Positions 4,029 through 6,354 of a stretch of DNA of 6,354 nt are shown one piece after another; the stretch's first letter is position 1; the number at the start of each line of letters is the position of its first letter. This DNA comes from Bacteroidota bacterium (GTDB taxonomy: Bacteria > Bacteroidota > Bacteroidia > UKL13-3). A program made the position numbers and the translations under genes. The stretch spans positions 1 to 6,354 of the forward strand of contig CANFSD010000104.1 of the NCBI GenBank assembly GCA_947449515.1. Reading direction: 5' to 3'. Below the pieces are notes generated by a model. It was given only the letters and a program-made list of their open reading frames with translations, was not told where the DNA came from and searched no databases.

Positions 4029-6354
4029 ATGCACAAAAAATGGTATCTTCTGGTGTTTTTTATTTTGGCATTATGTGGCCAAAATAGCAGTGCGCAAGAC
4101 TCTTCGGCACAAAAAGCACCTACCACATATTATAATTTGAATTACAATAATCCTAAACAATACATTGTTGCAGGTATAGAAATTATTGGCACAGAATACT
4201 ATGATAAAAATGTTTTGTCGGTATTAAGTGGACTTCAAATTGGACAGAAAATTCGTATTCCTTCGGAAGATATTTCCAAGGCAATTTCTAATTTATGGAA
4301 GCAGAAGCTTTTTGAAGATGTTAAGATTTCTATTAAAAAAATTGAAGATGATAAAATTTGGTTCGACATTTATTTAAAAGAAAAACCGCGTTTGTCTTCT
4401 TTTACCATTAAGGGTTTGAAGAAAAGCAAAGCTGAAGAGTTGCGTGAAGGCTTAACTATTAAAGCCGGTCAGATCATTACAGAAAATGTACTCAATAGTA
4501 CCAATCGTGAAATTTCTAAATTCTTTGAAGAGAAAGGTTACCTAGATGCTTATGCAACTTTTGAGCAAATTCCGGATGACTTAAAACGAAATACGGTTCG
4601 CTTGAAAATTAATGTAAACAGAGGAAAGAAAATTGTTATCTCAGATCTAACCTTTACAGGCAATAATGCTATTGAAACGGTGAAGTTGAGAAAGGTAATG
4701 AAGGATACCAAACCTAAATATTTCTTCTTTACAAAGTCTAAATATATTGAGGATAAGTATACAGAAGATAAGCAAAAAGTAATTGATAAATACTTGAGCT
4801 TAGGTTACAGGGATGTTCAAATTGTTTCAGATTCTATTTGGCGCGATGCTAAAGGCGTTCGTATCAATGTGAGCCTATTTGAAGGAAAAAAATATTATTT
4901 CAGAAACATTAGTTTCATTGGAAATTCGAAGTATAAATCAGAAGATTTAACCAAATTAATTCGCATCAAACGTGGTGATGTGTACGATCAATCTGTATTG
5001 GATCAACGTTTAAACATGAGCCAAGATGGCAATGATTTAAGTACGCTATACATGGATGATGGTTATTTGTTCTTTAGGGTTGAACCAGTAGAAGTGTTAA
5101 TTGAACATGATTCAATTGATATGGAAATTAGGATCTCCGAAGGAACGCAGGCTTATATCAATAATATAACGGTTAAAGGAAATTCTAAAACGAGCGACCA
5201 TGTGGTATTGCGTGAATTGAGAACCAAACCTGGGATGTTGTTTAGTCGTTCAGATATTACCCGTTCATTGCGTGAACTTTCTCAAATTGGTTACTTTAAT
5301 CCTGAGGCATTAAATGTTAATCCTGTTCCGAACCCAGTAACAGGAACCGTTGATATTGAATACAAGGTGGAAGAAAGACCAAATGATCAAATTGAATTGA
5401 GCGGAGGTTGGGGTGCTGGTTTTGTAGTTGGTACCTTAGGCCTAAGTTTAAATAATTTCTCAGCGCGTAAATCATTGAGTGCAAAAAATTGGGCACCAAT
5501 TCCATCTGGCGACGGTCAACGTTTATCTATGAGGGCGCAAACAAATGGAACTTATTACCAATCTTATTCTACCAGTTTTACCGAACCTTGGTTAGGAGGT
5601 AAACGTCCAAATGCATTGACCGTTTCTGTTTACCATTCTATTCAATCTAATGGTAAGCAAGGGGAATTGCGTTCAGGTTTGTATACTACGGGAGCTTCTA
5701 TTGGATTAGGGAAACGTTTAAGATGGCCTGATGACTTTTTTACTTTGCAATACCAATTGGGATATCAATTGTATAACAATGATCCAGATATAGCAGGCAA
5801 TGTTTACTGGGCAAATATCCCTGCCGGTAAATCAAATAATTTAAGTTTTAAAGTCATTCTAGGAAGAAATTCAACCAATGTGCCTATTTACCCAAGCTCG
5901 GGGTCTAATATTTCACTTTCATTGCAATTTACCCCGCCATATTCTTGGTTTGATAAGGTTGATTATAAAAATGCAGATCCAATATCAAAAACCAAATGGT
6001 TGGAGTTTTACAAATGGAAGTTTGATGCGTCTTGGTATACCAAGGTGGCAGGAAATAAGCGCCCATTGGTTATTATGACCCGTATTAATTTCGGGTATAT
6101 TGGGGCTTATAACCAAGCCAAAGGTGTTACGCCCTTTGAAAGATTTTGGGTAGGTGGTTCTGGTTTAACAGGCTTTAGTTTGGATGGTAGAGAATTGGTA
6201 GCATTGCGCGGATACCAGGATAATTCACTTACGCCCTATATTATTAATCCGAACACCGGAACCTACCAACAAACAGGTGCAACAATTTACAACAGGTATA
6301 CCATGGAATTGCGTTATCCAATTTCATTGAACCCACAAGCTACGGTTTTTCCAT
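4029..6354 (+). CDS. bamA: Outer-membrane protein assembly factor BamA, partial (3' end outside window)
   Basis: BamA is the Omp85-family core of the BAM complex, which folds and inserts beta-barrel proteins into the outer membrane. The frame runs 775 complete codons from ATG 4029 to the window edge without a stop. Residues 1-22 form a signal peptide (MHKKWYLLVFF, SSA then Gln). Five POTRA repeats follow at roughly 45-120, 121-200, 201-287, 288-371 and 374-449, each showing a short strand with a Gly-Asn or similar turn (IEIIGTEYYD, FTIKGL, LTFTGNN, ISFIGNS, ITVKGNS). The barrel begins near 450 (QIELSGGWGAGFV) and includes SFTEPWLGGKRP at 516-527 and the L6 motif RGY at 727-729 in ALRGYQDNSLTP. 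Bacteroidota BamA is usually somewhat longer, so only the last strands and the beta-signal are missing, because of the window edge and not a mutation. Two bases separate it from uppS, implying one transcript. In many relatives ompH/skp-like genes follow; that cannot be seen here. Confidence 0.96.
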   Translation, partial: MHKKWYLLVFFILALCGQNSSAQDSSAQKAPTTYYNLNYNNPKQYIVAGIEIIGTEYYDKNVLSVLSGLQIGQKIRIPSEDISKAISNLWKQKLFEDVKISIKKIEDDKIWFDIYLKEKPRLSSFTIKGLKKSKAEELREGLTIKAGQIITENVLNSTNREISKFFEEKGYLDAYATFEQIPDDLKRNTVRLKINVNRGKKIVISDLTFTGNNAIETVKLRKVMKDTKPKYFFFTKSKYIEDKYTEDKQKVIDKYLSLGYRDVQIVSDSIWRDAKGVRINVSLFEGKKYYFRNISFIGNSKYKSEDLTKLIRIKRGDVYDQSVLDQRLNMSQDGNDLSTLYMDDGYLFFRVEPVEVLIEHDSIDMEIRISEGTQAYINNITVKGNSKTSDHVVLRELRTKPGMLFSRSDITRSLRELSQIGYFNPEALNVNPVPNPVTGTVDIEYKVEERPNDQIELSGGWGAGFVVGTLGLSLNNFSARKSLSAKNWAPIPSGDGQRLSMRAQTNGTYYQSYSTSFTEPWLGGKRPNALTVSVYHSIQSNGKQGELRSGLYTTGASIGLGKRLRWPDDFFTLQYQLGYQLYNNDPDIAGNVYWANIPAGKSNNLSFKVILGRNSTNVPIYPSSGSNISLSLQFTPPYSWFDKVDYKNADPISKTKWLEFYKWKFDASWYTKVAGNKRPLVIMTRINFGYIGAYNQAKGVTPFERFWVGGSGLTGFSLDGRELVALRGYQDNSLTPYIINPNTGTYQQTGATIYNRYTMELRYPISLNPQATVFP

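Noticed and set aside
4068..4079. Lipobox-like Leu-Ala-Leu-Cys in the BamA signal peptide
   Set aside because: The residue before Cys is Leu, not Gly, Ala or Ser, and a normal signal peptidase I site (SSA then Gln) follows. BamA is not a lipoprotein.
5317..5505. Reverse-strand open frame in bamA
   Set aside because: It overlaps POTRA5 and the start of the barrel, which are clearly coding on the + strand.
5878..6078. Second + strand open frame inside bamA
   Set aside because: It is out of phase with the bamA barrel and has no start context or recognisable product.
1..6354. A new defence, mobile or secondary-metabolite system
   Set aside because: All six genes belong to a conserved core envelope/cofactor locus; no integrase, transposase, repeat array or atypical gene block was seen on either strand.

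Overview
The window looks like a chromosomal segment of a member of the phylum Bacteroidota (Bacteroidetes). The evidence is an AT-rich sequence, start codons with no Shine-Dalgarno motif, a match to the phylum's TTG / TAnnTTTG promoter form, two proteins that I recognise as the Bacteroidota-restricted DUF6089 family, and a gene order (CBS protein, nadK, DUF6089, uppS, bamA) that recurs in the phylum. I cannot place it below phylum level from sequence alone.

All six genes are on the + strand and tightly packed. At the left edge is the 3' part of a CBS-domain protein whose start lies outside the window. Two bases later comes nadK (NAD kinase). A 119-bp gap follows, the only sizeable non-coding stretch, with a good candidate promoter directly against the next start codon. 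Then come two tandem, diverged DUF6089 outer-membrane beta-barrel proteins (6 bp apart), a 45-bp gap with a second TAnnTTTG box that overlaps a stop codon, uppS (undecaprenyl diphosphate synthase) and, 2 bp further on, bamA. The bamA frame is open to the right edge of the window. It covers the signal peptide, five POTRA domains and most of the barrel, up to and just beyond the L6 RGY motif.

Functionally this is an envelope-biogenesis locus attached to a cofactor gene. UppS makes the C55 lipid carrier used for peptidoglycan and surface polysaccharides, BamA inserts outer-membrane proteins, and the DUF6089 proteins are probably themselves outer-membrane barrels of unknown role. NadK supplies NADP, and the CBS protein coupled to it may be a nucleotide-sensing regulator.

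I found no mobile element, CRISPR array, RNA gene or clearly new system. The points most worth a second look are the DUF6089 duplication, the imperfect promoter-like repeat that flanks the pair, the possible leaderless start of the first copy, and the CBS/ACT-like protein coupled to nadK.
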